42,378 bases of DNA from Firmicutes bacterium CAG:552 (GCA_000435495.1 FR884054.1:19325-61702); one strand, 5' to 3'; shown: positions 16,693 through 25,694, numbered from the stretch's first letter. Notes: a model not told the origin generated them from the sequence alone. Program-made: numbers and translations.

Positions 16693-19600
16693 ATGAAAAA
16701 GTTTTCTAAAGTAGCAATACTTATTGTTGCTTTGGTAGCTTGCCTATCGTTTATGGCAGGATGCGATTCGATCGACGGTATTACTGTGGACGAATTGACT
16801 GCTCCGAGAACAAATTACGTTCAAGGACAGGATCTTGATTTAAGCGTTGGCGCTATCAAGGCGATATCCGGAGACAAAACTACTACTATTGCATTAAATG
16901 CAGAAGGAGTGGTTGTAGAAGGATATGACAAGAGTAAGCTCGGCGATCAAGAACTTACAGTAACTTACAAGGAAAAAGTCGCTAAGTACACCGTAACTGT
17001 CGTTCCCAGAATGCAGGTTACAGGTCAAGACGCTTATTACTTTGTAGGCGAAGAGCTTAACCTCAACAAGGGTATCGTAAAAATCGCAGCAGACAACGCT
17101 AAGACTTTTACCGAGTACAAACTTAGCGACAGTGCGATTAAGATCGAAGGATTCGATTCCTCGACCGCAGGCGAAAAGGACGTTACCGTAACTTGCACCG
17201 CAAACGGTAATACTTACAGCACGGTTGTTAAGGCAACCATTTTGGAAGTCAGCACCGTTACGTTGAAAGCGCCCAATAAGACCGCTTACAATTCGCATGA
17301 CGGCGTTATCGATCTTAACGGCGGATATGTTACCGTAAAAGACAGCAACAACAGACTTTCTAAGGAATACTCTCTTACCAAAGATATGATCAGCGGATTC
17401 AATCTTAACGCAGCTACTTTGGAAAACAGAACTACTCCCCTTAGACAGGAAATTACCGTTACTTATAAGGGCAAAACTTGTAAGTATACCATTCAGATTA
17501 CATACAGCGACGTTTCATTGATAAAACTCAGAGCAAAGGAATGCTCGGTTATCGATTGGAGCAGTGAGACTTTCCCTGACGTTGACGACGTACTCGGCGC
17601 AAACGCAAAGGAAGCAGTAGAACTTTACACCAAACTTTCTACCGCAGACAAAGCAAAAATCACCGAGCAGGAGCTTCTTAACATCGTTCGTCCGGCAGCA
17701 GTATACGGCGGAAATACTTATCTTGCAGAACTTGGAAAGTTTAAGGAAACCTTTATCGTAGACACCAGTGGACTTGTTCATTGGATAAATACCTCGAGAG
17801 AAGCTGTAAAGAGAGATTACGACATCTTAGCCGCTAAGGAATCTGTATTTAAGACAACCGGTGCTTTCGTCGATATGCTTAAGAGCGACACTAAGTTCTC
17901 TACTATGATAGTTTGGAACGGCGTTGACGTAGCTACTCTGCTTAGTAAAGTTTATAGCCCCAACGTAATTATCGATTTCATAGAGCCGCGTCTCAAGTAT
18001 GCGCTTGACCTTTACGATATCGTAGCAAACATTCCCGACGATTGGACTGCCGCTTCGCTTTCGGAGCATGCAGATGCAATTGATGCGGCAAAGGACTTTA
18101 TTACTTCTAATAAGTTTACCGCACTTACCGCAGAGAGTTTGTTTGCGTCGCTCCCCGGCAGAACGCTTATCGGAATGGCTTCGAAGTGGAGAACAAACGA
18201 CGATATAGTAGATATCCTTTATAACTACTATTTCTATAACCTTATGAAGAGCGAGAATGCTCTCGAAAGACAGAAGGGTACCGAGGCTATCAATGCATTG
18301 CGTAACATTATTCTTCCCGGCGAAATGGAAGAACTTTGGGAAGCATGCTACTCTACATTGTCGTCATTCATGCAGTTGACCTCCGCAAAGAGCATAGACG
18401 CTACTTCTTTCCTTGTATATTATGTAAATACAGATAAGCTTATCGATAAGCTTTCTAAGACCGAAGACGAGCTTCTTGCTTACTTGTATAACCTCAAGTA
18501 TTCCGGCTTTATGGTGGATTCCGAAGGCAATGCTATGGACGCTTCGCTCGTTCAATTGCATGTATATTTTGCTAACGTAAACCAGGGAGTTCGTTTGAGC
18601 GAGACCACTGCCGTATATATCGGCGGTTACAGACTCAGATTCGGTACCATGCTCGGTAACGAAATTTTCGAAGAGTTTGTTGCAAAATATCTCGCAACCG
18701 TTCAGATGAGTACTACCGACGAAGGATACGGCGCAGCTGTAGAATCTATGTTCAATAGCTACATGGGACTCGAACCGCATATGCAGTATGTGTTCCTCAC
18801 AATGCTCAGCCCGTTCTATCAGTACAATTTGATCGGCGACCTTTGGGACTTCTCTAACGGACATAAGAGCGCCTTTACTCTTATGATTTACAGACATTAT
18901 CTTGCTCAGTTCGGCGAATCCGAGGACCTTCCTCAGTTGTTTGCAGAACTTGCAAAGGCAAGCGAATATTATGCTAAGAGATCGTATATGCCCGACACCC
19001 TTGAAAATCAGCAGACTTATACCGATTTGTTTAACGCAGCGGTAAATGCAGCTAAGAATATCGTAGAATATAACCTTAGCAGCGCAGATCTTGCTATATT
19101 CAATAATACTCTTAAGCCTATTTACGACAGATATGTTGCTTGCGCAAAGAAGATTAAGGATGTTCCCGCAACCGTAGATTTCGGCGATTACGCAGAAACA
19201 TTTGCTACGCTCGATAAGATATTGGCTAATTTCGATACGATGATTTACCTCTTGTCAATAAGCAGCGGCAATAACGTATATTCGGTAATTTTGGCATCTT
19301 ACGCTAAGGCTCTTCCGCTTGTTAACAGCATAAGAAAAGCTCCCGCTAATATCGTAGAGCTTTACCGCTATGAGAATCTCAGCAAGATTGTTCGTTACAG
19401 CGCATCTAGCGCAGGTATCGCAAAAATCGAGATCAGATGTACTTACGAGTTTGCTCTTGCATACTACTTCGATCAGGCGATGAGTTACCTTATCGGCAAC
19501 AAGCTCAATAACGGCACTCTTGCTTATGATATTTTCGTAGGCGACGTTCAAAACTTCTATGCTATTGCGGCAGACACCATGGCTGCTCAGGCTATGAAAC

Positions 19601-20097
19601 TTTACGACGCAGCGTTTTCAAAAGACGAGGATCTTTCCGCCAAGAAGTATACCGATATGGCTGCAACTAAGATTGCAATTAACGCATATCTTGCGCTTAC
19701 TTCGGCAAACAGATATTACGCTATCAGACTGTTCGACAATAGATTCTATATGTTCTTCAACGGCGTAAAACTTGCTTATTCGGAAGCAGGTAACGAAGCT
19801 ATATCAGGTGTAGCAGAAAAAATTATAGCTGCTGAGAATTATGCGCTTTTGGCTTTTGCTAATCCGGATACCAAGATTAATGTAAAACGTGATGACGGCA
19901 CTACTGAGCAAATTACCGCAAAGCAGGCTTACGGCGAAGCAGTCGAAGCTCTCAAGGCCGCTTATACTGCGCTTTCCGCCGAAAACAAGACGGCATTTGA
20001 CGCAGATAAGAGCCTCAAGGCTTGGTATGACGACATAAACGCAAAGTATTTGGAAGCTAAGGCAGAATGGGAAAAACCGCAGGAACCGCAGGCATAA
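16693..20097 (+). CDS. Very large lipoprotein with three bacterial Ig-like repeats
   Basis: An 1134-residue lipoprotein. The signal peptide ends in an MAGC lipobox (Cys24). Three Ig-like repeats of the Big_3 type follow (about 36-103, 108-184 and 188-270), each reading roughly 'Y..G..L.L..G' and ending in 'VTYKGK...YT'. Residues 275-1134 are one long, mainly helical region rich in Ala, Tyr and Leu, without a recognised domain. The start at 16693 is preferred because AAAAGGATGG lies at 16677-16686 and the signal peptide begins there. Codon choice is uniform and strongly biased, suggesting abundant protein. It follows the LRR lipoprotein by 76 bases with only a short hairpin (16648-16659) between, so the two are probably co-transcribed. 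Confidence 0.85.
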   Translation: MKKFSKVAILIVALVACLSFMAGCDSIDGITVDELTAPRTNYVQGQDLDLSVGAIKAISGDKTTTIALNAEGVVVEGYDKSKLGDQELTVTYKEKVAKYTVTVVPRMQVTGQDAYYFVGEELNLNKGIVKIAADNAKTFTEYKLSDSAIKIEGFDSSTAGEKDVTVTCTANGNTYSTVVKATILEVSTVTLKAPNKTAYNSHDGVIDLNGGYVTVKDSNNRLSKEYSLTKDMISGFNLNAATLENRTTPLRQEITVTYKGKTCKYTIQITYSDVSLIKLRAKECSVIDWSSETFPDVDDVLGANAKEAVELYTKLSTADKAKITEQELLNIVRPAAVYGGNTYLAELGKFKETFIVDTSGLVHWINTSREAVKRDYDILAAKESVFKTTGAFVDMLKSDTKFSTMIVWNGVDVATLLSKVYSPNVIIDFIEPRLKYALDLYDIVANIPDDWTAASLSEHADAIDAAKDFITSNKFTALTAESLFASLPGRTLIGMASKWRTNDDIVDILYNYYFYNLMKSENALERQKGTEAINALRNIILPGEMEELWEACYSTLSSFMQLTSAKSIDATSFLVYYVNTDKLIDKLSKTEDELLAYLYNLKYSGFMVDSEGNAMDASLVQLHVYFANVNQGVRLSETTAVYIGGYRLRFGTMLGNEIFEEFVAKYLATVQMSTTDEGYGAAVESMFNSYMGLEPHMQYVFLTMLSPFYQYNLIGDLWDFSNGHKSAFTLMIYRHYLAQFGESEDLPQLFAELAKASEYYAKRSYMPDTLENQQTYTDLFNAAVNAAKNIVEYNLSSADLAIFNNTLKPIYDRYVACAKKIKDVPATVDFGDYAETFATLDKILANFDTMIYLLSISSGNNVYSVILASYAKALPLVNSIRKAPANIVELYRYENLSKIVRYSASSAGIAKIEIRCTYEFALAYYFDQAMSYLIGNKLNNGTLAYDIFVGDVQNFYAIAADTMAAQAMKLYDAAFSKDEDLSAKKYTDMAATKIAINAYLALTSANRYYAIRLFDNRFYMFFNGVKLAYSEAGNEAISGVAEKIIAAENYALLAFANPDTKINVKRDDGTTEQITAKQAYGEAVEALKAAYTALSAENKTAFDADKSLKAWYDDINAKYLEAKAEWEKPQEPQA

Positions 20098-20111
20098 CAT
20101 TTATAACTATC

Positions 20112-20149
20112 AAAAATGCGTTGCAACGACAGTTGCAGCGCATTTTTTT
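20112..20149 (+). terminator. Rho-independent terminator of the lipoprotein genes
   Basis: TGCGTTGCAAC (20117-20127) and GTTGCAGCGCA (20132-20142) form an 11-position stem, with one non-Watson-Crick position, around a GACA loop, followed by seven T residues. It closes the long 5578-20097 block. Confidence 0.92.
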
Positions 20150-20446
20150 GTGCGATAGTTTTGCTGTTTGGATGTTATAAGGGGGAAATCAAAAATCGCT
20201 ATGACTTTAATATTGAAAATGACAAAGCGATTATTACCGAGGTCTTTAAAGAACCGGATTGCACCAATGCCGTGGAAATTATGCCGATTAAAAATAAGTA
20301 GCACGGGTTTGTAGCCGTTTCGAAAAAAGCCTTTTGTATACATTCTAATTAAGCGACTTGAAGGCAACAATTATACGAAGATATTGCAAGACGACAAGTT
20401 TTATGGTTGATAACTTACTTTCAATTGTGATATTTTAGAATGACGC
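20150..20446 (+). other. Intergenic stretch with a possible gene remnant
   Basis: A frame open to TAG at 20299-20301 encodes about 45 residues, FGCYKGEIKNRYDFNIEN then DKAIITEVFKEPDCTN. The second part loosely recalls the cap preceding LRR_5 repeats. The only ATG upstream (20116) lies inside the terminator and no SD is present, so this is more likely a decayed fragment than a gene. Bases 20302-20446 hold nothing recognisable. Confidence 0.3.
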
Positions 20447-20476
20447 TTGACCTATCTGAAGCTCGCATGCTATAAT
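20447..20476 (+). promoter_or_regulatory. Promoter of the esterase gene
   Basis: TTGACC (20447-20452), an 18-bp spacer and TATAAT (20471-20476), placing the transcript start about 20 bases before the ATG at 20503. Confidence 0.75.
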
Positions 20477-20502
20477 TTAGTAAACTAGGGAAGGATGCGG
20501 AT

Positions 20503-21141
20503 ATGGAAAAAGTCGAATTCGACGGGGTAAGCGCTTCGATTATAAGGGGCGGGAGAGATTATATTTACACGGTAGACTTATCGAAACGTATAGCCGAGAC
20601 GTATGAACTTTGCGTGTCTAAGCCTACGCTTATTATACTGGAGACCGATTGGGAAAGTAATCTGACGCCATGGCAAGCAAAGAAAGTATTTAAGAGAGGT
20701 AAGGATTTCGGCGGCAACGCTAAAGAATATTTAAGCAAGGTTTGCCGCTTTATAAGCAAGACAGAAGAAGGCAATGTGGTAAGACGAAGAATGATTGCAG
20801 GCTATTCTCTAAGCGGCTTATTCGCCGTGTGGACGGCTTACAATACCGATATGTTCAGCGCAGTGGCGTCGATAAGCGGGTCGCTCTGGTATGAGGGATT
20901 TGTCGAATACGCATCAAACCATAGTTTTTTGGCAAATCGAGCTTATTTTTCTGTTGGAGATAGGGAAAGTAAAACTGCTAACCCTATAATGTCGGATGTT
21001 GAACTGCTAACTAAAGAAATTTGCGACAAGCTTGCTAGTTGCGGAATTAAAACTAAGTTTGAACTGACTGAGGGCGGGCATTTCGATAACGTTACTGCTC
21101 GAATTGCCAAAGCTATTGATTTTTTGACGGAGGAGATATGA
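20503..21141 (+). CDS. Putative esterase, alpha/beta hydrolase
   Basis: A 212-residue protein of the esterase D/enterobactin-esterase type of alpha/beta hydrolase. The nucleophile elbow is GYSLSG (Ser about 102). Candidate partners are the Asp in VGDRES and the His in EGGHFDN near the C-terminus, in the expected order. It has no signal peptide, so it acts in the cytoplasm. The substrate is unknown. It is shorter than most family members (about 250-300 residues) but the core is intact. It has its own promoter and overlaps the following DUF1653 gene by four bases. Confidence 0.82.
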   Translation: MEKVEFDGVSASIIRGGRDYIYTVDLSKRIAETYELCVSKPTLIILETDWESNLTPWQAKKVFKRGKDFGGNAKEYLSKVCRFISKTEEGNVVRRRMIAGYSLSGLFAVWTAYNTDMFSAVASISGSLWYEGFVEYASNHSFLANRAYFSVGDRESKTANPIMSDVELLTKEICDKLASCGIKTKFELTEGGHFDNVTARIAKAIDFLTEEI

Positions 21142-21347
21142 TTAAAATAGGAAGATACAGACATTTTAAGGGGAACGAGTACCTCGTCATCGGCGTTGCA
21201 AAACATTCTGAGACTCTGGAAGAGATGGTTGTATACAGGGCTCTGTACGGAGACGGAGGTTTGTGGGTTCGACCTTCGAGCATGTGGGATGAAACAATCG
21301 AGCGAGACGGCAAAAGATTTAAACGATTCGAATACATCGGGGAGTAG
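21138..21347 (+). CDS. DUF1653 protein
   Basis: A 69-residue protein that is essentially one DUF1653 domain: RYRHFKGNEYLVIGVAKHSE, then VVYRALYGDGGLWVRP and a final RFEYIG. The function is unknown; the domain is often a stand-alone small cytoplasmic protein or an end domain. It overlaps the esterase gene by four bases and is probably translated from the same mRNA. The SD GGAGG lies inside the esterase end (21129-21133). Confidence 0.88.
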   Translation: MIKIGRYRHFKGNEYLVIGVAKHSETLEEMVVYRALYGDGGLWVRPSSMWDETIERDGKRFKRFEYIGE

Positions 21348-22080
21348 GCGATAAATATACGTTCGTCAGAGGTTTCTTATTTGATTTAATTGCCTACGTT
21401 AAGAAGAAAAACGAGATAGAATACATTGGAATCGGAGATATGCAGGTACGACTTAAATGGTATTATTATGAACCGGCAAGTAAAATGTCACGAGCAGGAG
21501 AACCAATATCGAATATAGAAAATTACTTGACGTTATGTGAGCCTACAGAAAAAACATACTGAGCAAAGCCCGATAGACGCATCGAATACTTGGTAAATAG
21601 GTGAGTCCGAGGCGCAGATTCGTATACCCGAAATGACGAAAGTTTAATCAAGCAAGTTGTACGATAACGAGAATAAAAACGGCATAGTTAATATTGTCGC
21701 AATGAGTGCGGTTACTTAGAAATGCGTTTTGCATACTTAGGATTGCATTTAGAAAAAACTATTGCACGACAAAATAACGGCTATGCATATGGGTGTACTC
21801 AAAACTATGGTACAAAATTGATTATTCTACTTTTGAAAGGCGGAGTGTAAATGCAGTTAATTATTCGGTACAAGACAAAATCGCTAATCGTAACTTTTGC
21901 TTGCCTATTTAATAAATAACGAGTTGTAAAATGGCGTTATTATACCGAATGAAATTCGGGAACGAGCATTTTAAAGTGCACAAAAAATAAGTTTAGCGGT
22001 TGCATAATAGAGAGAAAATACTAAGAGCAAAGCAGCGAAACAGAATTTTTAATTGTTTAATCGTTAGATTATAAAAAAGA
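21348..22080. other. Non-coding stretch with a possible relic ORF
   Basis: A second frame runs open across the end of the DUF1653 gene to TGA at 21560-21562, about 70 codons (for example FVRGFLFDLIAYVKKKN and VRLKWYYYEPASK). It has no start or SD near its beginning and resembles no family I know, so it may be a decayed gene. Further on, a 22-codon ORF at 21851 follows a modest SD (21835-21845) but has no other support. The rest shows nothing. Confidence 0.35.
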
Positions 22081-22108
22081 AAAGGCAGACGATATATCGT
22101 CTGCCTTT
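22081..22108. terminator. Perfect palindromic terminator, probably bidirectional
   Basis: A 28-base palindrome (AAAGGCAGACGATA and its complement). On the reverse strand it is followed by CTTTTTT and closes the lipoprotein gene ending at 22146; on the forward strand by TTAAAC. Confidence 0.85.
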
Positions 22109-22145
22109 TAAACTTTGTAAAACCGATTGAATTTATCGATTATGC

Positions 22146-23312
22146 TTATTGCTTAGGTTCATAGCCTTTCTTGAGCTGATCTTTCATGCCGTTCCAAGCA
22201 GATTTAGCAGCGTCAATAGTAGTTGCGTAATCCACTTTGAACTTGTTTTCGAAAGCGGAAAGGGCTGCGTTGATGGATTCCTCCGACTTGTCGATAGAAT
22301 CGTTTACGGCGAGACCGTACTCTTGCAGCTTGGCTACAACTGCGTCGCATGCTTTTTTAAGTTCTACCTTTGCGTCGTCAAGACTTTCGTTTGCTGCTTT
22401 GCCCGCTGCAAGCAAATCTTGCTCTGCCTTTTCGAGATTAGCTTTTGCCTGTTCGTACTTAGCCTGTTCTGCTTCGGGAGCTTCGCTGTTTTGTGCAAGA
22501 TAGTTACGGAAGTTAAGATATGCGGTCTTTGCTTCTCTGAACGCAACGAGCGAAAGCTGATAGGGACTGGTGGGATTTACGAGCACGGTCTTTCTGATTG
22601 TTTCGATAGAATTGCATGCAAGGTCGTAAGCAGCGAGAGTTCCGCTTATAAGACCTGAGGTAATCGCATTTGCTTTGTTTTTTGCAGCTTCGAATCTCGC
22701 ATGATTAAGAGCGTTGGCTTTTGCCTGATAGTAAGCGTTCTTAAGTTCCTGAGAGTACATTTCTGCAGTTTCCTTTCTGGACTCTGCGATAGCTTCGATC
22801 TTTTCCATATAGGTAAGAGTCTGAAGTTTAGCTGCATCGATGTACGGAGCGCACTCTGCAGCCAAAGCCGCAAGATACTCTTCGGTAAGCTTTTTGCCCT
22901 TAGCTACAGATGCCGAAATGTTTTCTTTAGAGAAAATCTTTTCGAGGTCTGACTTGGCTTGATTGAAATAAGCTTCTGCGTTTTCGCCGGAGAAGGATAT
23001 GGAAATCTCGTTTTCGCCGTCTTTAACTGATCCTTTCACCAAAAAGCCGGTTTCTTTGCAGACACTTACGTAAAGCGATAAAGCTTGCTCGCTTGTTTTG
23101 CCTACAAATGCCTGACCGTTTATTACGAGGTTACCTTCTTCGTTAAGCGCATTTACACTTATAACTTTATCGTTTGCGTCCAGAATAAACTCAACTTCGG
23201 GATTGAGCGAAACGTTCATAACCTTAGACTCGTTGTTTCCGGAGCAAGCGGTAAAGGAAAAAGTAACAGCCATGAGGCAAATACCGCAAATAATTGCAAT
23301 AATCTTTTTCAT
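22146..23312 (-). CDS. Lipoprotein with RsgI-like domain and long helical region
   Basis: A 388-residue lipoprotein. The signal peptide ends in an FTAC lipobox (Cys23). Residues 31-105 resemble the middle (extracytoplasmic) domain of RsgI-type anti-sigma factors: NVSLNPEVEFILD, VISVNALNEEG, then a 'SEQALSLYVSVCKETGFL' helix. Residues 115-388 are charged and helical with many Ala, Glu and Lys, probably coiled coil. Unlike RsgI there is no cytoplasmic sigma-binding part and no sigI gene nearby. It stands alone with its own promoter and terminator, and AGGAGA (complement of 23321-23326) as SD. The role is unknown. Confidence 0.8.
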   Translation of the reverse strand: MKKIIAIICGICLMAVTFSFTACSGNNESKVMNVSLNPEVEFILDANDKVISVNALNEEGNLVINGQAFVGKTSEQALSLYVSVCKETGFLVKGSVKDGENEISISFSGENAEAYFNQAKSDLEKIFSKENISASVAKGKKLTEEYLAALAAECAPYIDAAKLQTLTYMEKIEAIAESRKETAEMYSQELKNAYYQAKANALNHARFEAAKNKANAITSGLISGTLAAYDLACNSIETIRKTVLVNPTSPYQLSLVAFREAKTAYLNFRNYLAQNSEAPEAEQAKYEQAKANLEKAEQDLLAAGKAANESLDDAKVELKKACDAVVAKLQEYGLAVNDSIDKSEESINAALSAFENKFKVDYATTIDAAKSAWNGMKDQLKKGYEPKQ

Positions 23313-23345
23313 AAATAATATCTCCTTTTATGTTTTAGTAATTAA

Positions 23346-23374
23346 ATTATAACTTAAAAAGATTTATTTGTAAA
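23346..23374 (-). promoter_or_regulatory. Promoter of the RsgI-like lipoprotein gene
   Basis: On the reverse strand TTTACA (23374-23369), a 17-bp spacer and TATAAT (23351-23346). It lies about 35 bases before the ATG. Confidence 0.75.
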
Positions 23375-23484
23375 GCGAATTTTGCAAAAAAACTCTGTAG
23401 CGTAACAATTTTTTTGCGACAAAGACTAACACAAATATAACTAACGATACGGTTAATGTCGGAGTGTAAAAACGGGTTAAACAA

Positions 23485-24501
23485 TTACCACTTATTAAAT
23501 ACTCGCTCTGCAAATCCGACTTGTCCGTCTAATACGACGCTATGTTCTGTGGTCTTAAGAGTCCCGTAAAATTTGCCGAAAACCTGATGTTGATCGGATT
23601 TAAGCAAACCGAGAACGGATGTGCAATCTTTTCGGTCGAGTATGGGACGGAAGGTCAAATCGACGCTGCCGTCGTCCGATATTATTTTCCACTCGGAAAG
23701 GTAGTTGTATTTTTTATCGATCATGGGGATTTGAAAGACGACGTTGCCGACTTTATAGGCTTTTGCGTTCACAAAAATCATATTTTCGGTTGCTGCCGAA
23801 GTGTTGCCGAATCCGTAGCCGAGATTAAATCCCACGGTTAAGTCATTAGACTTACACGAAAGACTTGACCAGTACCAAGTGTTGGAGTATGTCCATACGC
23901 CTCTGCCCCAGTCAAGTACGCCGAAACCGTTTATCGGTTTCTTTTCGCCGTTGAGGGAGTAAAAGCCCTGCGCCTTTAGACAGTTTATCTTGCGATTGTA
24001 ATAAAAACAGCCTTTTTTGTCAAAGGGAGTCGCTATAACCATGCTTTCGGGTTTGCCGCTAAGAAGAATTTTGCACTCAAACGTCTGTTTTTGCTTTCCC
24101 CATTTGTCGAATTTGCAAGTAAGGATACGATCTTCGTCTACGCCAAAGCTCATTTTGACTCGATTGCTTTCATATTTCGTTACGCCGGAATCCGATGAGG
24201 CAGGAAGTCCGAGTTTTCCTAACGAAAAAAACTTAATTTCGCTGTCGGTGGTAAATTCTTTAGTGACGAAGTCCATAAGCGACGCCGAAACCAGGCTCAT
24301 ATAACCGTTGTCGGCAATGGTAAGAGCAATGCCTATCTCGTCGTTGCCGATATAGTAATAGTCCCATTCCTTTATACGGAGTTTACCGTGGCATATAGCT
24401 TCACGGTTGTACCGTCTTACTTCGGAAACGGAATAACCGGCTTCGACGAGGTTGCCGTTTTTGTCGAGCAAATTTCCTTCGGACAAGATATGTTGATTCA
24501 T
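23485..24501 (-). CDS. DUF2804 protein
   Basis: A 338-residue cytoplasmic protein matching the DUF2804 family over its full length. The hallmark region is FGVLDWGRGVWTYSNTWYW, followed by VGFNLGYGFGNTSAATEN. The fold is probably a beta-sandwich related to lipocalin-like or carotenoid-hydratase-like proteins, but no function is established. It has its own promoter, divergent from the ankyrin-like gene. It is not clearly linked to the lipoprotein gene downstream, which has a separate promoter. Confidence 0.88.
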   Translation of the reverse strand: MNQHILSEGNLLDKNGNLVEAGYSVSEVRRYNREAICHGKLRIKEWDYYYIGNDEIGIALTIADNGYMSLVSASLMDFVTKEFTTDSEIKFFSLGKLGLPASSDSGVTKYESNRVKMSFGVDEDRILTCKFDKWGKQKQTFECKILLSGKPESMVIATPFDKKGCFYYNRKINCLKAQGFYSLNGEKKPINGFGVLDWGRGVWTYSNTWYWSSLSCKSNDLTVGFNLGYGFGNTSAATENMIFVNAKAYKVGNVVFQIPMIDKKYNYLSEWKIISDDGSVDLTFRPILDRKDCTSVLGLLKSDQHQVFGKFYGTLKTTEHSVVLDGQVGFAERVFNKW

Positions 24502-24578
24502 TGTTTTCCTCCATTAGCTCGGATATTGAATTAAAGCGAAGACAGACGCAAAATTTGTCAAAAACGCCTTATATATGT

Positions 24579-24607
24579 AGTATAACACAAAAAACGCAAA
24601 TTGTCAC
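24579..24607 (-). promoter_or_regulatory. Promoter of the DUF2804 gene
   Basis: On the reverse strand GTGACA (24607-24602), a 17-bp spacer and TATACT (24584-24579). It is back to back with the promoter at 24631. Confidence 0.65.
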
Positions 24608-24630
24608 TCGTCGTCAAGCGGCAAAATCGG

Positions 24631-24659
24631 TTGCGAAAAAATAAATTTTGTGCTACAAT
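24631..24659 (+). promoter_or_regulatory. Promoter of the ankyrin-like gene
   Basis: TTGCGA (24631-24636), a 17-bp spacer and TACAAT (24654-24659). The transcript would start near 24666, which excludes the in-frame ATG at 24648 as the start. Confidence 0.65.
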
Positions 24660-24704
24660 AAGTATACACTAAGCATACGGATTTTAGGACGGGAAGGAGG
24701 TAAC

Positions 24705-25475
24705 ATGATGCTGGAAACGTTTGAAAGAGAACGGCGCAAAGAACTGAACAAAGAGTATTTGGATCTGTGCAAACAAAAAGACCGCAAAGGCTTGTTGATC
24801 GCCGAAGTGGAAGATGCGCTTGCTCACGGCGCAGATATAGAAGCCGGCGGTTGTAAAGCTATGTACCTCGCCGTAAAAAATCATAATTTTTCGCTGATAA
24901 ATTTGCTTATTCGAAAGGGGATACTCAAGTATCCGTTGGCAGCCGGCTATATAGCGTCCATGTGCGAATTCGGAGACTTCGAGACTTATCGCAAGCAGTT
25001 TTTCGAAGTTATAGACAAAGCTATGACAATAACCGGATTCAGTTTAGACTATTTCGTACCGTTCTTTAACATGGCACTCGTGCATGGCGATGCCGAAGAT
25101 GCTAAAGCCGTTGCGGATAAGTATGGCGTAAGTTATAAGCAAGTTGCCGATTGTGTTTATGAGAGAATAATTTTCGAGATAATAGAGAACGACGCTACCG
25201 ACAGCTTGACCTTTATCGAAAGCTATCGCAATTGGATAAATGAAAAGGTTTTGGGCGTCGCAGTTTCTGCCGGCAACCTTAAGGTTGCGGAATATATTTT
25301 GTCTAAAGAGAGCAGTCTTGTTCCGCCCGTATCGTCGGTGTGTGACGCCGTTTTTAACGGTTACAGAGAAGTTCTTAAGCTTTTTCCGGTACCGCTTACG
25401 CCTCAGGTTTTGCGTAACGCTTCGGTGTCGAAAGACAAGGGAATGACAGACTACATAAAAAGCCTTCCGAGATAA
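24705..25475 (+). CDS. Ankyrin-repeat-like protein
   Basis: A 256-residue cytoplasmic protein. It reads as degenerate helical repeats of the ankyrin type: ALAHGADIEAGGCKAMYLAV, FSLINLLIRKG, then further copies around GNLKVAEYILSKES. Such proteins mediate protein-protein contacts; no partner is evident. The start at 24705 follows AAGGAGG (24694-24700); an ATG at 24648 lies within the promoter. The reading frame continues for 32 more codons after the TAA at 25473, to a second TAA at 25572-25574, so the protein may have lost a C-terminal piece. A terminator follows at 25651. Confidence 0.7.
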   Translation: MMLETFERERRKELNKEYLDLCKQKDRKGLLIAEVEDALAHGADIEAGGCKAMYLAVKNHNFSLINLLIRKGILKYPLAAGYIASMCEFGDFETYRKQFFEVIDKAMTITGFSLDYFVPFFNMALVHGDAEDAKAVADKYGVSYKQVADCVYERIIFEIIENDATDSLTFIESYRNWINEKVLGVAVSAGNLKVAEYILSKESSLVPPVSSVCDAVFNGYREVLKLFPVPLTPQVLRNASVSKDKGMTDYIKSLPR

Positions 25476-25574
25476 CGAGAAAAAGATTATGCGGAATATC
25501 TGGAGTCGCTGAAGCCGATTTTAAGACAAATGTTGTTTTCGAACGTTATAATGGGGCTAAACCGACATATTTAA
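25476..25574 (+). pseudogene. In-frame open extension of the ankyrin-like gene
   Basis: Directly after the stop codon the same frame stays open for 32 codons, including DYAEYLESLKPILRQMLF, an amphipathic helix-like stretch similar in style to the protein before it. It may be the former C-terminus cut off by a nonsense mutation, a sequencing error at 25473-25475, or chance. Confidence 0.35.
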
Positions 25575-25650
25575 AGAGGTGAAACGCTTTTTCCGCCGTC
25601 GCCCGATTGAAATATAGGTTTAATTTTAAATACATACTTTTTAAAATACA

Positions 25651-25690
25651 AACTCTCCGCTAATCTTATCCGATTAAGCGGAGAGTTTTT
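25651..25690. terminator. Terminator between convergent genes
   Basis: AACTCTCCGCTAATC (25651-25665) pairs, with one bulged base, with GATTAAGCGGAGAGTT, followed by six T residues on the forward strand and a broken T-tract on the reverse. It can serve both the ankyrin-like gene and the DUF1540 gene. Confidence 0.85.
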
Positions 25691-25694
25691 TAGG

